A stretch of DNA of 64,000 nt, from NCBI GenBank assembly GCA_019459525.1, contig JAIBEY010000094.1:1-64000 (forward strand). The letters are read 5' to 3'. Both the position numbers and the translations under genes were made by a program. Positions 54,868 to 64,000 of the stretch are shown one piece after another (position 1 is the first letter of the stretch; each line of letters opens with the position of its first letter). The notes under the pieces were generated by a model. It did no database searches, was not told the origin of the DNA, and saw only the letters and a program-made list of their open reading frames with translations. Origin of the DNA: Prolixibacteraceae bacterium (lineage in GTDB: Bacteria; Bacteroidota; Bacteroidia; Bacteroidales; Prolixibacteraceae).

Positions 54868-55905
54868 ATGCATGATTCTACCAAGAGATGCACATGTTGT
54901 GTCTTATCAGAAAACTTCCCCAAAATAGAATTCGATGAAAAAGGGGTATGTAATTTCTGTCGTGAAGAACTATATCACAGCACCGAAAAAAGTTATATCG
55001 ATGAAGCAACCCGTGCAATCTCTGAAATGTTTGAGAAAGAGCGGGGAAAAGCGGAGTACGATGCAATTGTTTGTTACAGCGGGGGAAAAGATAGTACCCT
55101 AACATTAAAACTTGCCGTTGAAAAGTATAAATTAAAAGTTCTGTCATTTACACTTGAAAACGGGTTTACCTCACCCGAAGCAAATAAAAATATCGAACGT
55201 GTTGTTGCGGCATTGGGTATCGATCATATAACTTTCCGTCCTTCAAAAAAATTCATGAGGGAACTTTATAAAGTTAGTTCAATATACGAGATCTACAACA
55301 AGAAAACCTTAACCCGAATTTCTGCCAACTGTAATTCGTGTATTTCAATTGTAAATAATACGGCACTTAAGTACGCCATCGAAAAAAACATACCATTTAT
55401 CCTTTCCGGATTTACTCTGGGTCAGATTCCGTTAAATGCCATTTACTACAAAACAAATTATGCCTTCTTAAAGGAAAGCAGACAGAGTACAATGGATAAA
55501 CTTACCGATTTATTGGGCGATGATGTTCATAAATACATGGGGATTAGCGATAGGGTTATTGAACAGGTAAAAACATATCCTGTTAATATCAACATCTTAT
55601 GTCTGGAATCTCATACTGAAAAAGAAATTGTTGATGAAATCCTACCTCTTGGCTGGGTACCGCCGAAAGATGTTGATGGCTGCTCTTCGAATTGCAGGTT
55701 AAATGCATTCAACAATTATGTGCACGAAACGAAATATGGCTATAGTCCTTACGAACTCGAACTGAGTCATTTGATCCGGAAGAATTTACTTTCGAGGGAA
55801 GAAGCGCTTCACAAACTGCTCGATCAACCAATGGATCAGATAAGGTATGCCATGAAAGACCTTCATATTGATGAATCGCAATTACCTAGGTTTAAAGTTC
55901 AATAA
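54868..55905 (+). CDS. PP-loop ATPase with zinc-ribbon, N-acetyl-sugar amidotransferase-like
   Basis: The 345-aa protein begins with a cysteine pair ribbon (CTCC at 8-11, then CNFC at 28-31), as in WbpG-type amidotransferases. A PP-loop SGGKDSTLTL follows at 71-80, then CNSC and DGCSSNC cysteines later. WbpG partners use ammonia to convert sugar hydroxyls to amidines; PP-loop proteins also thiolate substrates. The neighbouring ACP and AsnB suggest an adenylation/amidation step on a carrier-bound or sugar substrate. The reaction is inferred. Confidence 0.83.
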   Translation: MHDSTKRCTCCVLSENFPKIEFDEKGVCNFCREELYHSTEKSYIDEATRAISEMFEKERGKAEYDAIVCYSGGKDSTLTLKLAVEKYKLKVLSFTLENGFTSPEANKNIERVVAALGIDHITFRPSKKFMRELYKVSSIYEIYNKKTLTRISANCNSCISIVNNTALKYAIEKNIPFILSGFTLGQIPLNAIYYKTNYAFLKESRQSTMDKLTDLLGDDVHKYMGISDRVIEQVKTYPVNINILCLESHTEKEIVDEILPLGWVPPKDVDGCSSNCRLNAFNNYVHETKYGYSPYELELSHLIRKNLLSREEALHKLLDQPMDQIRYAMKDLHIDESQLPRFKVQ

Positions 55906-55981
55906 AGGGTCGTACTCTTCCATTTCAATTTGGAATTACTGACGGTTGCATTTCTTTTTAAATTCCTAATAACTTGATGCG

Positions 55982-58900
55982 ATGGAAAAAATGAATATTT
56001 CGAAAATACAGGAACAGTTTTGGATTTTAAACTTTCTTCATAAAAATAATACGGCCTACAATATACCATCTGTATTCCAAATTGATGGCATACCTAATCT
56101 CGAATTTCTTCAAAAATCTATTAATGTATTAATACAAAGACACGAACTGCTACGCACGATCTTCTTTCTGGAAAAAGAAAACGTTTTTCAAAAGCTCGAC
56201 GGGCTCAAACATGTTCTGAATGTTAAAGTTGTAAATACTAAAACAACCTATTCCGTTGGGGTAATACCTCCGGAAGTTAACGAAGAAATTCACACCCCGT
56301 TTGATTTAATGGGTGGAAATCTGTTTCGGGTAACGTTATTTGTTTTCGACAATTCGATTTCCATACTCACTATTGTTTTTCATCACATCATTGTCGATCT
56401 CCACTCCAAAAAAATATTTGGTGAAGAGCTTTCAGAAATATACAATTCACTGAGCCAGGGAAGAAATGCCGAATTAAAACCGAATAATGACAGCTATTTT
56501 GAATATGTAGAGCATTATACCAAATGGCTTGATTCGGCAAAGGCTGAAGAAATGTTAGACTATTGGTTAAGTGAGATCGAAAACACCAATCTCACCCTTG
56601 GGCTTCCTACCGATTTTGAGAGGCCTAAACAACTGGCTTTAAAGGGAAGATCAATTAAATTCTCACTCGACCAGCAGTTTACTTCCAAAATTCGGAGTTT
56701 TTCATCCGAAAACCTAGTAAAGCCGTTTGTCACTTTATTAAGTGCTTACGCATCTGTACTCAGCCGGTTAAGCAATAAAAAACAAATCATTATCGGGGTT
56801 CCCATGTCGAACCGGCGAAGGGAAGAAAACAAAAATATTTTTGGCTGCTTCGTAAATATTGTTCCAATAAAAATCGATTTATCCGGAGATATTACCGGAA
56901 GGGATTTGGTTAAACAAGTAAGAGTTGCGTTGTTCAAAGCTCATCGAAATCAGGAGTTACCTCTATTGTACCTGATCGACAGAGCGAAATCAAGAATGAA
57001 AGACATTAATAATTCCATCTTTCAGGCTGGATTTACTTTCGAACCTCCCATGCCACTCTCGTTACACAACCTAAATGTAACTCCGTTAATATTCGAACGT
57101 GAAGGGTCTCAACTAGAGTTGTTTTTAACCATGTTCGAAAATGGGAATTCGATTGAAGGCTCTTTCGAATACTCCGAAGAGCTGTTCACTGAAACAACAA
57201 CTTCGCATTGGACAGATCTGTTCCTAAATACATTAAATTCGATTATTGATCGGCCTGACTTGGCAATTGATGAGCAGGACATTCTCACTGAAGGTGATTA
57301 TAAAAGCTTGGGTGAATGGAACCAAACAGATACGCCATACGAACACGACATGTGTTTACACACCAAATTCGAACGGCAGGTTAGCCAGAACAAGGAAAAG
57401 ATTGCCCTATACTTAAAAAATGAAAGTTTAACGTACGGCGAATTCAACAACCACTGTAATAAACTAGCCCATTATCTTATTGCAAACGGGATTCAGATCG
57501 AAGATAAAATCGGAATTTGCATGGATCGTTCATTTGAAATGATGATTGCCATCTATGCAACCCTCAAGGCCGGAGCCACTTTCGTTCCGCTTGATCCGAA
57601 ATCGCCGGCAGAAAGATTAGCTATGGTTATAAGCGATGCGCAATTAAAAAATATATTGACCACCAAAAAAAATAGCGCAAATCTTACAGTAACTGATACC
57701 TGTATTTTTCTTGATACGATTATTAAAGAACCCTTATCACAGAATGATACGAACCCGGATGTGAACGTAAAACCCACCAATCTGGCTTATGTCATGTTCA
57801 CTTCCGGATCTACCGGAAGGCCAAAAGGAGTAATGATTGAGCACCATTCGGTCATGAACAAAATCGGGTGGATGCAAAAACAATATCCACTGGCTCCGGG
57901 CGACAAATTACTACAGAAAACACCTATCACTTTTGATGTTTCCATCTGGGAATTATTCTGGTGGATGTTCAATAGCGGAAGATTGATATTGCTGGAACCC
58001 GAAGGTGAAAAAAACCCAAGAGTTCTGGTCGAAGAAATCAATGAAAAGAATCCAACCGCATTAATATTTGTACCATCGTTATTCTCAACATTTATCGACT
58101 ATATAAATGTTAGTAAGGAAACGCAATGCCTCAAAAATGTGAAGTGGTTCTTTTTAATTGGCGAAGCCCTCTCTCCTGCCCTGGTAAACAGATACAACAA
58201 AATAATCGACTGGAAAAACGCACCGTTGCTTGTTAATACTTACGGTCCGACAGAAGCAACCATTGCGGTTTCGTATTACGAATGCCCGGTTGATACCGAA
58301 ACCAAAAAGGTTTACATCGGAAAGCCTATTGATAACACAAAGCTCCTGGTAATAAACCCGAAAAACAAAATGCAACCTGTTGGTATCCCTGGAGAACTAA
58401 TAATTACTGGTGTAAATCTGGCCCGTGGTTATTTAAACTCTCCTGAATTAACCAGTGCTAAATTTTTTGAACTGCAAACTCCTGATGGCCAAACAACCCG
58501 TGCCTATAAAACCGGTGACATTGCCCAATGGGAAAAGAATGGTCAGATATCATTTACCGGACGGGTTGATAATCAGATAAAAATTAGGGGGCATAGAATT
58601 GAGCTTGGAGATATAGAAACCAAGATACTTGAACATCCCAATGTTAACGAAACAGCAGTTATTGTTTCAGAAACCGATCCGGAAAACAAATACCTGGTTG
58701 CTTATATCGTACCTAAAAATACGCAAATCAATATTACTTCAGAAGTCACCGATTTTCTTTTAAAAACACTCCCCGGACACATGGTTCCAACGCATATCGT
58801 CGAAATTGAAAATATGCCGTTAACAACCAGCGGGAAAATTGACAGGAAAAGACTTCCGGCGCCAAAAATTCAAGTATCAAAAGAAATGCTGGCCCCAACC

Positions 58901-59203
58901 TCTAAATACGAAAAACATCTCACCGAACTTTGGAAAGACTTACTAAATATTAGCAACATCAGTATTACTGATAATTTTTTCGATATCGGTGGAAACTCGC
59001 TACTGGCAATTCGATTAATCACGAAAATACAGGATAGTTTAGGGATTAACCTTGATGTGGTGAAAGTAATGGAATTTCCAAATATTAAAGTCTTTGCCAA
59101 CTATTTGTCGGGAAACCACTCGCTGGAACCAGTAAAAGACAGTAATCTTCAGAAACGGAAGGAACTCAGACAAATGAGGCAGATGAGACAAGATAAACTT
59201 TAA
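55982..59203 (+). CDS. NRPS module 1 (condensation-adenylation-carrier)
   Basis: The 1073-aa protein has a condensation domain (about 5-430; HHIIVDL at 134-140 in place of HHxxxDG). The adenylation domain (about 450-960) has core motifs FTSGSTGRPKG, TYGPTEATI, YKTGD, GRVDNQIKIRGHRIELGDIE and TTSGKIDRKRLP. The carrier domain (about 970-1045) carries Ser1006 in IGGNSLL. There is no thioesterase. The hand-read specificity residues are D-V-W-I-F-I-T-I-A-K, which I cannot assign to an amino acid. The basic tail (RQMRQMRQDKL) may be a docking element. It begins with a condensation domain, so it expects an upstream acyl donor, perhaps the free ACP. Confidence 0.95.
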   Translation: MEKMNISKIQEQFWILNFLHKNNTAYNIPSVFQIDGIPNLEFLQKSINVLIQRHELLRTIFFLEKENVFQKLDGLKHVLNVKVVNTKTTYSVGVIPPEVNEEIHTPFDLMGGNLFRVTLFVFDNSISILTIVFHHIIVDLHSKKIFGEELSEIYNSLSQGRNAELKPNNDSYFEYVEHYTKWLDSAKAEEMLDYWLSEIENTNLTLGLPTDFERPKQLALKGRSIKFSLDQQFTSKIRSFSSENLVKPFVTLLSAYASVLSRLSNKKQIIIGVPMSNRRREENKNIFGCFVNIVPIKIDLSGDITGRDLVKQVRVALFKAHRNQELPLLYLIDRAKSRMKDINNSIFQAGFTFEPPMPLSLHNLNVTPLIFEREGSQLELFLTMFENGNSIEGSFEYSEELFTETTTSHWTDLFLNTLNSIIDRPDLAIDEQDILTEGDYKSLGEWNQTDTPYEHDMCLHTKFERQVSQNKEKIALYLKNESLTYGEFNNHCNKLAHYLIANGIQIEDKIGICMDRSFEMMIAIYATLKAGATFVPLDPKSPAERLAMVISDAQLKNILTTKKNSANLTVTDTCIFLDTIIKEPLSQNDTNPDVNVKPTNLAYVMFTSGSTGRPKGVMIEHHSVMNKIGWMQKQYPLAPGDKLLQKTPITFDVSIWELFWWMFNSGRLILLEPEGEKNPRVLVEEINEKNPTALIFVPSLFSTFIDYINVSKETQCLKNVKWFFLIGEALSPALVNRYNKIIDWKNAPLLVNTYGPTEATIAVSYYECPVDTETKKVYIGKPIDNTKLLVINPKNKMQPVGIPGELIITGVNLARGYLNSPELTSAKFFELQTPDGQTTRAYKTGDIAQWEKNGQISFTGRVDNQIKIRGHRIELGDIETKILEHPNVNETAVIVSETDPENKYLVAYIVPKNTQINITSEVTDFLLKTLPGHMVPTHIVEIENMPLTTSGKIDRKRLPAPKIQVSKEMLAPTSKYEKHLTELWKDLLNISNISITDNFFDIGGNSLLAIRLITKIQDSLGINLDVVKVMEFPNIKVFANYLSGNHSLEPVKDSNLQKRKELRQMRQMRQDKL

Positions 59204-59218
59204 AGTGTATTATTTCAA

Positions 59219-60088
59219 ATGAAGAAATTTATTAAACGAAATGCGATTAGACTTGTAAGCGAGGCCGGTTATTTTATAAAACCACATATCGAAAACAGAA
59301 ATGACAAAGATCTTTATGTGAAATTATTTGGAAAAGAAAGCGTCGAAAAAAGAAGATTCTACAACATTAGTGCTGGCGGACATTTTGATTTTGGCTGCGG
59401 AATTCATCATCCCTGCTGGACCAATGTAGATATGGACAGGAGTTGGAGATTGGCAAAATGTTATGATCCGAAAAAAGATATCGCTCATGACGTGCTAACC
59501 TGTACTCCCCTCCCTATCGAGTCCGACTCTGCAGAAATTGTACATTCCAGGTTAACTATCGAACACATTACTGACGAAGCTACCCTATTTCTGTTTAAAG
59601 AGGTTAAACGTATTTTAAAGAAGGGAGCTATTTTTAGGGTCCACACCATCAATACCGATCTGGATTACAGAGCCTTAAAAAACAATGACCGTGAGTATTT
59701 TTTCTGGTTCCGCGATAATCCGTCAATTTCATTGGAACAGGCATTTCTTGAGCATTTTGCAGCAAGTGCATCAACATTGACTCCGGATGGTGCTGAGAAT
59801 CCGATATCCGACGAAGAAATAAGATTCGTACTTGGAACAAAGAAATATGAAGATGCTTTAGATTTTTTTGCCTCCAGGTGTCCGGTTGAACTCCAGTATA
59901 AATATAGAAACAGACATATTAATTGGTGGAATCCGGAGAAACTACACCGGATGCTGGCACAGGCAGGGTTCAAAACAATTTATTTGTCTCAACCAGAACA
60001 AAGTGCATCGCCGGTACTTCGAAATGATAATTATTTCGATAATATGACCAATAGAACCATGTTGTATATGGAAGCCGTTAATGATTAA
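59219..60088 (+). CDS. SAM-dependent methyltransferase
   Basis: The 289-aa protein has a type-11 Rossmann methyltransferase core. FDFGCGIHHPCWTNVDMD is the SAM site; LPIESDSAEIVHSRLTIEHI and VKRILKKGAIFRV follow. It lies 15 bp after NRPS module 1 and before module 2, suggesting it methylates the peptide/polyketide product or an intermediate. N-, O- or C-methylation cannot be told. Confidence 0.88.
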   Translation: MKKFIKRNAIRLVSEAGYFIKPHIENRNDKDLYVKLFGKESVEKRRFYNISAGGHFDFGCGIHHPCWTNVDMDRSWRLAKCYDPKKDIAHDVLTCTPLPIESDSAEIVHSRLTIEHITDEATLFLFKEVKRILKKGAIFRVHTINTDLDYRALKNNDREYFFWFRDNPSISLEQAFLEHFAASASTLTPDGAENPISDEEIRFVLGTKKYEDALDFFASRCPVELQYKYRNRHINWWNPEKLHRMLAQAGFKTIYLSQPEQSASPVLRNDNYFDNMTNRTMLYMEAVND

Positions 60089-60471
60089 AGCAATCCATCT
60101 TTACCTGGTTAAAACACGAATGTAAGTCATACAAAAAATCATGTATTCAATTGAATTTGCCTTTGTATAAATTTACCAGAAGCTGAACTTCTCAATTAAT
60201 AGTTAAGTTTCAGAGTGTATAAACCATTTTGATATCTTCATTTTTCCTTCAAGAACAGCAATTTCAATTTCAAAAAGCTAAACATCTGCACCTAGTTTTT
60301 AATTTGTCTAACTCAAGTTTCAGGCAAAAGAAAGCCATTCAGAACTTGTTATACTGAATAAGCAAAGTCGAAAATAGAACCACAGCAAACCCATCACTCT
60401 AAAAAAAACAATTGGCATTAAGCCAGAAAATCGTTAACTTTAATCTACCCCAAAACATCAAAATCATTCAT
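60089..60471. other. Intergenic region before NRPS module 2
   Basis: The 383-bp AT-rich gap within the cluster has no visible gene or hairpin with a T-run. It may hold an internal promoter, as module 2 is otherwise far from the upstream gene, but no clear box was found. Confidence 0.45.
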
Positions 60472-63400
60472 ATGTCTCCGCAATTAAATCCATCAAAAGT
60501 TCAGGAGCAATTCTGGTTGGCAACAAATATGTACCAAAATAATTTGGCTTATAATGTGCCATTAGTGTTTGTACTAAACAGAACTCCAAATATCATCAAT
60601 CTTGAAAAGTCACTTCATTTTATTTTAGAACACCATGAAGCATTACGGGCAAGTTTCAGTATTGTGAATGGGAACCTGAACCAAACAATTGCAAATCCTG
60701 AGGAAAGCAAGATTCAGATCAAAATAAAAGATAGTAATGAACCATTTTCAGAAAGAGCTTTAAATTTAATACTGGAAATGGAAGCAAACTATGCTTTTGA
60801 TTTAAGTAAGTTTCCGTTATTAAGAGTTAAATTGATACAATTTAGCGATTCTAAAGCGGTATTGGCCATACAATTTCATCACATACTTATTGATTTGGCG
60901 GCCAGGGACATTTTCCTAGAAAACTTATCAACCTATTACAATGATCTGGAAAACGGTCGTCCGTTATTGCTTGAAAAGCCAGCCCCTCAATACACGGATT
61001 ATATTGCCTGGGAAAATGAATGGTTAAATTCGGATAAATCAAAAGTTAAAATAGAGAATTGGCTAAAAAAATACAACAACCCAACCGAACAATTAAATTT
61101 ACCATACGACAAACAAAAGGCTGTCAGAACGACTCCTGCCGGGAAACATAAGGTATTCACAATCAATAAAGAAATAGCGAATCAAGTTAAAACCTATTCG
61201 CAGGATCATCATATTAGTCAGTTTTTGTTCTTATTTTCCTGTTATTCGGTCTTACTTCACCGGTTAAGTAATCACGATAAAATTATTGTTAGTGTACCAT
61301 TTCCGAACCGCAACAGGGAAGTTGATAAATCTGTCATCGGTTGTTATGTAAATAACTTACCAATCACGATAGACTTTACAAACCATCCAAATTTTGTTCA
61401 ATTAACCGACCAAATCAGGAAAGAATTTTTGTTTGTCCACCGAAATCAAGAGGTTCCTCTTTTAGAAATCATCAATCACATCAATACCGGGATCGACAGA
61501 AGCGCCAATCCAATTTTTCAGGTTGGATTTACTCAGGAACCTTTACCTAAACTAGAGCTACAGGGTATTAATTCAGATTCGGTTCTTGTAGAAAAATATG
61601 GTGCCCAACTGGAGCTATTCCTCAAAATTATTGAACTGAATGATGAGTTGACCTTATCTTTTGAATACAATTCTGACTTATTTGAAGAAACAACTATAAC
61701 CCATTGGACCGAGATTTACAATGAAATTGTAACTTCTTGCATAAATGCTGAAGAATCGGAGATCGGACGTTTAGATATTTTGCCAGTTTCAGAGAAAGAA
61801 CTGATCAGAATATGGAACCAAACAACTGCTCCATATGAAAAAGATAGGTGCATACACCAGAAACTGGAGCAACTAAGTTCTGAATCTCCGAACCTTCCGG
61901 CTTTAAGGTTCGGCAATTCGGTATTGACATACAAAGAGTTGAACGATCATGCCAATAGATTGGCCAATTACCTTATTAATAAGGGCGTTTGTGTTGGCGA
62001 TATTATTGCAGTTTGCATCGATCGTTCTTTTGAAATGATGGTTGGCATATTTGCCACGTTAAAAGCTGGGGCTACTTATCTTCCACTCGACTCTAAAAAT
62101 CCACAAAACCGTTTATCTGAAATAATAAGTGATGCCAGACCGAAATTTATTTTAACCGATTCAAAATCAGATCTGAATCTTCCACCTTATTCAACTATCA
62201 TTTATACCGATAACATTTTAGCTCATCCACTAACCGACAATTCAACGAACCCGGAAACGAAAGTTGAATCGAACAACCTGGCTTACATTATTTATACTTC
62301 AGGCTCAACCGGAAAGCCAAAGGGTGTTATGATCGAACATCATTCGCTGATGAACAGGTTAAACTGGATGCAGAAACAGTTTCCGATTACAGCAAACGAT
62401 GTGCTTTTGCAAAAAACCTCGATTACTTTTGATGTATCGGTTTGGGAACTTTTTTGGTGGACGTTTTCAGGAGCAAGCCTAGCCATTCTTCCACCCGGAG
62501 CAGAACGTGAACCAGCTAAGATCGTTCAGGAAATTGAGACAAAGAAAGTTTCTGTCATACACTTTGTTCCATCGATGTTTTCTGTATTCATCGATTATTT
62601 AAAATCGGCACAAGTTGTTTCCAAAATTTCCGGACTAAAATGGATTATTGCCAGTGGTGAAGCGTTACAACCTAAAACAGTTAATGAGTTTAATAAACTC
62701 AGATCATTTTCAAAGCTTCCTGAAGTCGTTAACCTCTACGGGCCAACTGAAGCAACGATCGACGTTTCAATATACCGATGCCCACTGGATAGCAATATTA
62801 AAGAAATTCCGATTGGTAAAACGATTGACAACACTCAGCTTTATGTACTAAACAAAGCCAACCAGATTCAACCATGGGGAATTCCCGGAGAGTTAGTTAT
62901 TGGCGGAGTAAATCTGGCCAGAGGTTATATCAATAACCCCGAACTAACAGAACTTAAGTTTCCGGAAATTGAAATTGAATCTGACTCTAAAAAACGGTTT
63001 TATAGAACAGGCGATTTAGCAAAATGGAATTCTGACGGTAATATTGTATTTATTGGCCGTATGGATAATCAAATAAAAATACGCGGATTCAGGATCGAAT
63101 TGGGCGAAATTGAGGCAAAACTACTGGAGTATCCAAAGATAAAAGAAGCGTCAGTGATATTACAAATTGCAGCCAACGAAAATCCGATCCTGAAAGCCTT
63201 TGTCGTTCTTTTTCCTGATGAAAAAACCAATTCCAGCCAGATAAAAAAATATTTGGTCGATCTGCTTCCCGCTTATATGCTTCCCAACCAGATTTTCATC
63301 TTAGATCAGATGCCAATCTCTCAAAATGGGAAAATTGACCGAAAACAGTTAATTGCTATTGACACCAAGATCGAAGAACCTGTAAATACAAATTCTTCGG

Positions 63401-63705
63401 TAATGGAACAAAACATATCGAATATTTTCACCGAATTACTGGGCATTAAATGCTTTCGGAATGCTGATAACTTCTTTGATTTAGGAGGGAATTCATTAAT
63501 GGCTATCCGATTAACAAATATGATATATGAAAAATATGATATTAAACTGGAAGTAGTAAAAATCTTCGAGTATCCCAGCATCAAAGATTTAGCGCGCTAC
63601 CTATCTTCGTTAAATAACGATACCGTTAATGATTTACCTGTTTTATCAGGCAGCAGACGATCATTAAAATACGCACATCAAGTAAGCAACAAAAGAAAAA
63701 GTTAG
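60472..63705 (+). CDS. NRPS module 2 (condensation-adenylation-carrier), serine-like code
   Basis: The 1077-aa protein has the same architecture as module 1. The condensation domain has HHILIDL (136-142) instead of HHxxxDG. The adenylation domain has YTSGSTGKPKG, LYGPTEATI, YRTGD, GRMDNQIKIRGFRIELGEIE and NGKIDRKQL. The carrier site is Ser1008 in LGGNSLM. The hand-read specificity residues D-V-W-H-I-S-L-I-D-K are nearly the serine code (D-V-W-H-F/L-S-L-V/I-D-K), so L-serine is the likely substrate. I chose ATG 60472 since an upstream TTG extension (60412) shows no domain. No thioesterase is present. Confidence 0.95.
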   Translation: MSPQLNPSKVQEQFWLATNMYQNNLAYNVPLVFVLNRTPNIINLEKSLHFILEHHEALRASFSIVNGNLNQTIANPEESKIQIKIKDSNEPFSERALNLILEMEANYAFDLSKFPLLRVKLIQFSDSKAVLAIQFHHILIDLAARDIFLENLSTYYNDLENGRPLLLEKPAPQYTDYIAWENEWLNSDKSKVKIENWLKKYNNPTEQLNLPYDKQKAVRTTPAGKHKVFTINKEIANQVKTYSQDHHISQFLFLFSCYSVLLHRLSNHDKIIVSVPFPNRNREVDKSVIGCYVNNLPITIDFTNHPNFVQLTDQIRKEFLFVHRNQEVPLLEIINHINTGIDRSANPIFQVGFTQEPLPKLELQGINSDSVLVEKYGAQLELFLKIIELNDELTLSFEYNSDLFEETTITHWTEIYNEIVTSCINAEESEIGRLDILPVSEKELIRIWNQTTAPYEKDRCIHQKLEQLSSESPNLPALRFGNSVLTYKELNDHANRLANYLINKGVCVGDIIAVCIDRSFEMMVGIFATLKAGATYLPLDSKNPQNRLSEIISDARPKFILTDSKSDLNLPPYSTIIYTDNILAHPLTDNSTNPETKVESNNLAYIIYTSGSTGKPKGVMIEHHSLMNRLNWMQKQFPITANDVLLQKTSITFDVSVWELFWWTFSGASLAILPPGAEREPAKIVQEIETKKVSVIHFVPSMFSVFIDYLKSAQVVSKISGLKWIIASGEALQPKTVNEFNKLRSFSKLPEVVNLYGPTEATIDVSIYRCPLDSNIKEIPIGKTIDNTQLYVLNKANQIQPWGIPGELVIGGVNLARGYINNPELTELKFPEIEIESDSKKRFYRTGDLAKWNSDGNIVFIGRMDNQIKIRGFRIELGEIEAKLLEYPKIKEASVILQIAANENPILKAFVVLFPDEKTNSSQIKKYLVDLLPAYMLPNQIFILDQMPISQNGKIDRKQLIAIDTKIEEPVNTNSSVMEQNISNIFTELLGIKCFRNADNFFDLGGNSLMAIRLTNMIYEKYDIKLEVVKIFEYPSIKDLARYLSSLNNDTVNDLPVLSGSRRSLKYAHQVSNKRKS

Positions 63706-63734
63706 TTGTTACTTTAAAATAAAATTATATTGTT

Positions 63735-64000
63735 ATGGATCCTAATAACGATGGAATTGCAGTAATAGGAATGGCAGGAAGGTTTCCGGGCGCTAAGAAT
63801 ATAAGTGAATTCTGGGACAACTTAGTTAATGGACGAGAAACCATTACCCATTTTACTATTGAAGAATTAACTGGCAATGGACTGAATCCCGAAATATTAA
63901 CGAACAACGATAATTATATAAAATCAAGAGGTATCGTTGACAATATTGATAAGTTTGATGCAGAATTCTTTGGTTATACTCCCATGGATGCCAAGACAAT
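63735..64000 (+). CDS. Polyketide synthase, N-terminal ketosynthase (3' end outside window)
   Basis: From ATG 63735 the frame stays open to the window end (about 88 codons). It starts with MDPNNDGIAVIGMAGRFPGA and continues FWDNLVNGRETI, then SRGIVDNIDKFDAEFFGYTPMDA. These are the first landmarks of a modular type I ketosynthase. The active-site Cys/His/His and further domains lie outside. It begins 29 bp after NRPS module 2 and is thus likely in the same operon, extending the serine-linked chain by a ketide unit. Confidence 0.9.
   Translation, partial: MDPNNDGIAVIGMAGRFPGAKNISEFWDNLVNGRETITHFTIEELTGNGLNPEILTNNDNYIKSRGIVDNIDKFDAEFFGYTPMDAKT

Noticed and set aside
60412-60471. Upstream TTG start for NRPS module 2
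   Set aside because: The extra 20 residues carry no domain, and ATG 60472 matches the start of the paralogous condensation domain in module 1.

Overview
The window looks like a chromosomal piece of a marine or anaerobic member of the Bacteroidota, most plausibly near Marinilabiliales/Prolixibacteraceae. This rests on family content (UpxY antiterminator, DUF2807/GIN proteins, tricorn-type S41 peptidase, GH125, YhcH, monomeric [FeFe] hydrogenase, Hdr-like complexes), on -7 boxes of the form TAnnTTTG, and on weak Shine-Dalgarno sequences. No rRNA, tRNA or CRISPR array was seen.

Positions 1-31960 are a moderate-GC, mostly housekeeping and envelope region. It starts with the 3' end of a tricorn-like S41 peptidase. 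Next come a minus-strand NfeD/flotillin pair and a minus-strand [FeFe] hydrogenase, then a 240-bp MITE-like element with 15-bp terminal inverted repeats. These are followed by an ECF sigma factor with a His-rich membrane protein, a GH125 mannosidase, and an ECF sigma/anti-sigma/DUF4097-like/DUF2807/beta-barrel cluster. Then come a DMT transporter, a YkgJ protein, a retropepsin-RimK fusion, tpiA, DUF2200 and a prmA interrupted by two in-frame TAA codons. A PLD protein, an OmpA lipoprotein, YhcH, an esterase, an EEP hydrolase, an FAD oxidoreductase and a GH2 enzyme follow. Positions 26788-31960 hold a tightly coupled heterodisulfide-reductase-like operon: HdrC, an unlisted 43-aa ORF, HdrB, HdrA, a second HdrC and a membrane HdrE-HdrD fusion. 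It is predicted to link a soluble electron carrier to the quinone pool.

From about 31960 the DNA becomes visibly more AT-rich. After an isolated IS3-OrfA-like HTH gene and a UpxY antiterminator (33333-33881) comes a long co-directional capsule/exopolysaccharide locus (34104-51977). It contains sugar epimerases, a Wzx flippase, a Wzy polymerase, GT4 and GT26 glycosyltransferases, two left-handed beta-helix acyltransferases, a reductase / undecaprenyl-phosphate sugar transferase / WbpM-like trio, Wza and the Wzc tyrosine kinase. A strong hairpin terminator closes it near 52065.

A second AT-rich block (52102 to the window end) is a biosynthetic gene cluster. It encodes a small HAD hydrolase, an asparagine-synthase-type amidotransferase, a free acyl carrier protein, a zinc-ribbon PP-loop ATPase, two C-A-T NRPS modules flanking a methyltransferase, and the start of a polyketide ketosynthase protein that leaves the window. 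The second adenylation domain carries a hand-read serine-like specificity code. Both condensation domains have HHxxxDL instead of HHxxxDG. I consider this hybrid NRPS/PKS cluster, directly behind a capsule locus, the most interesting system here.
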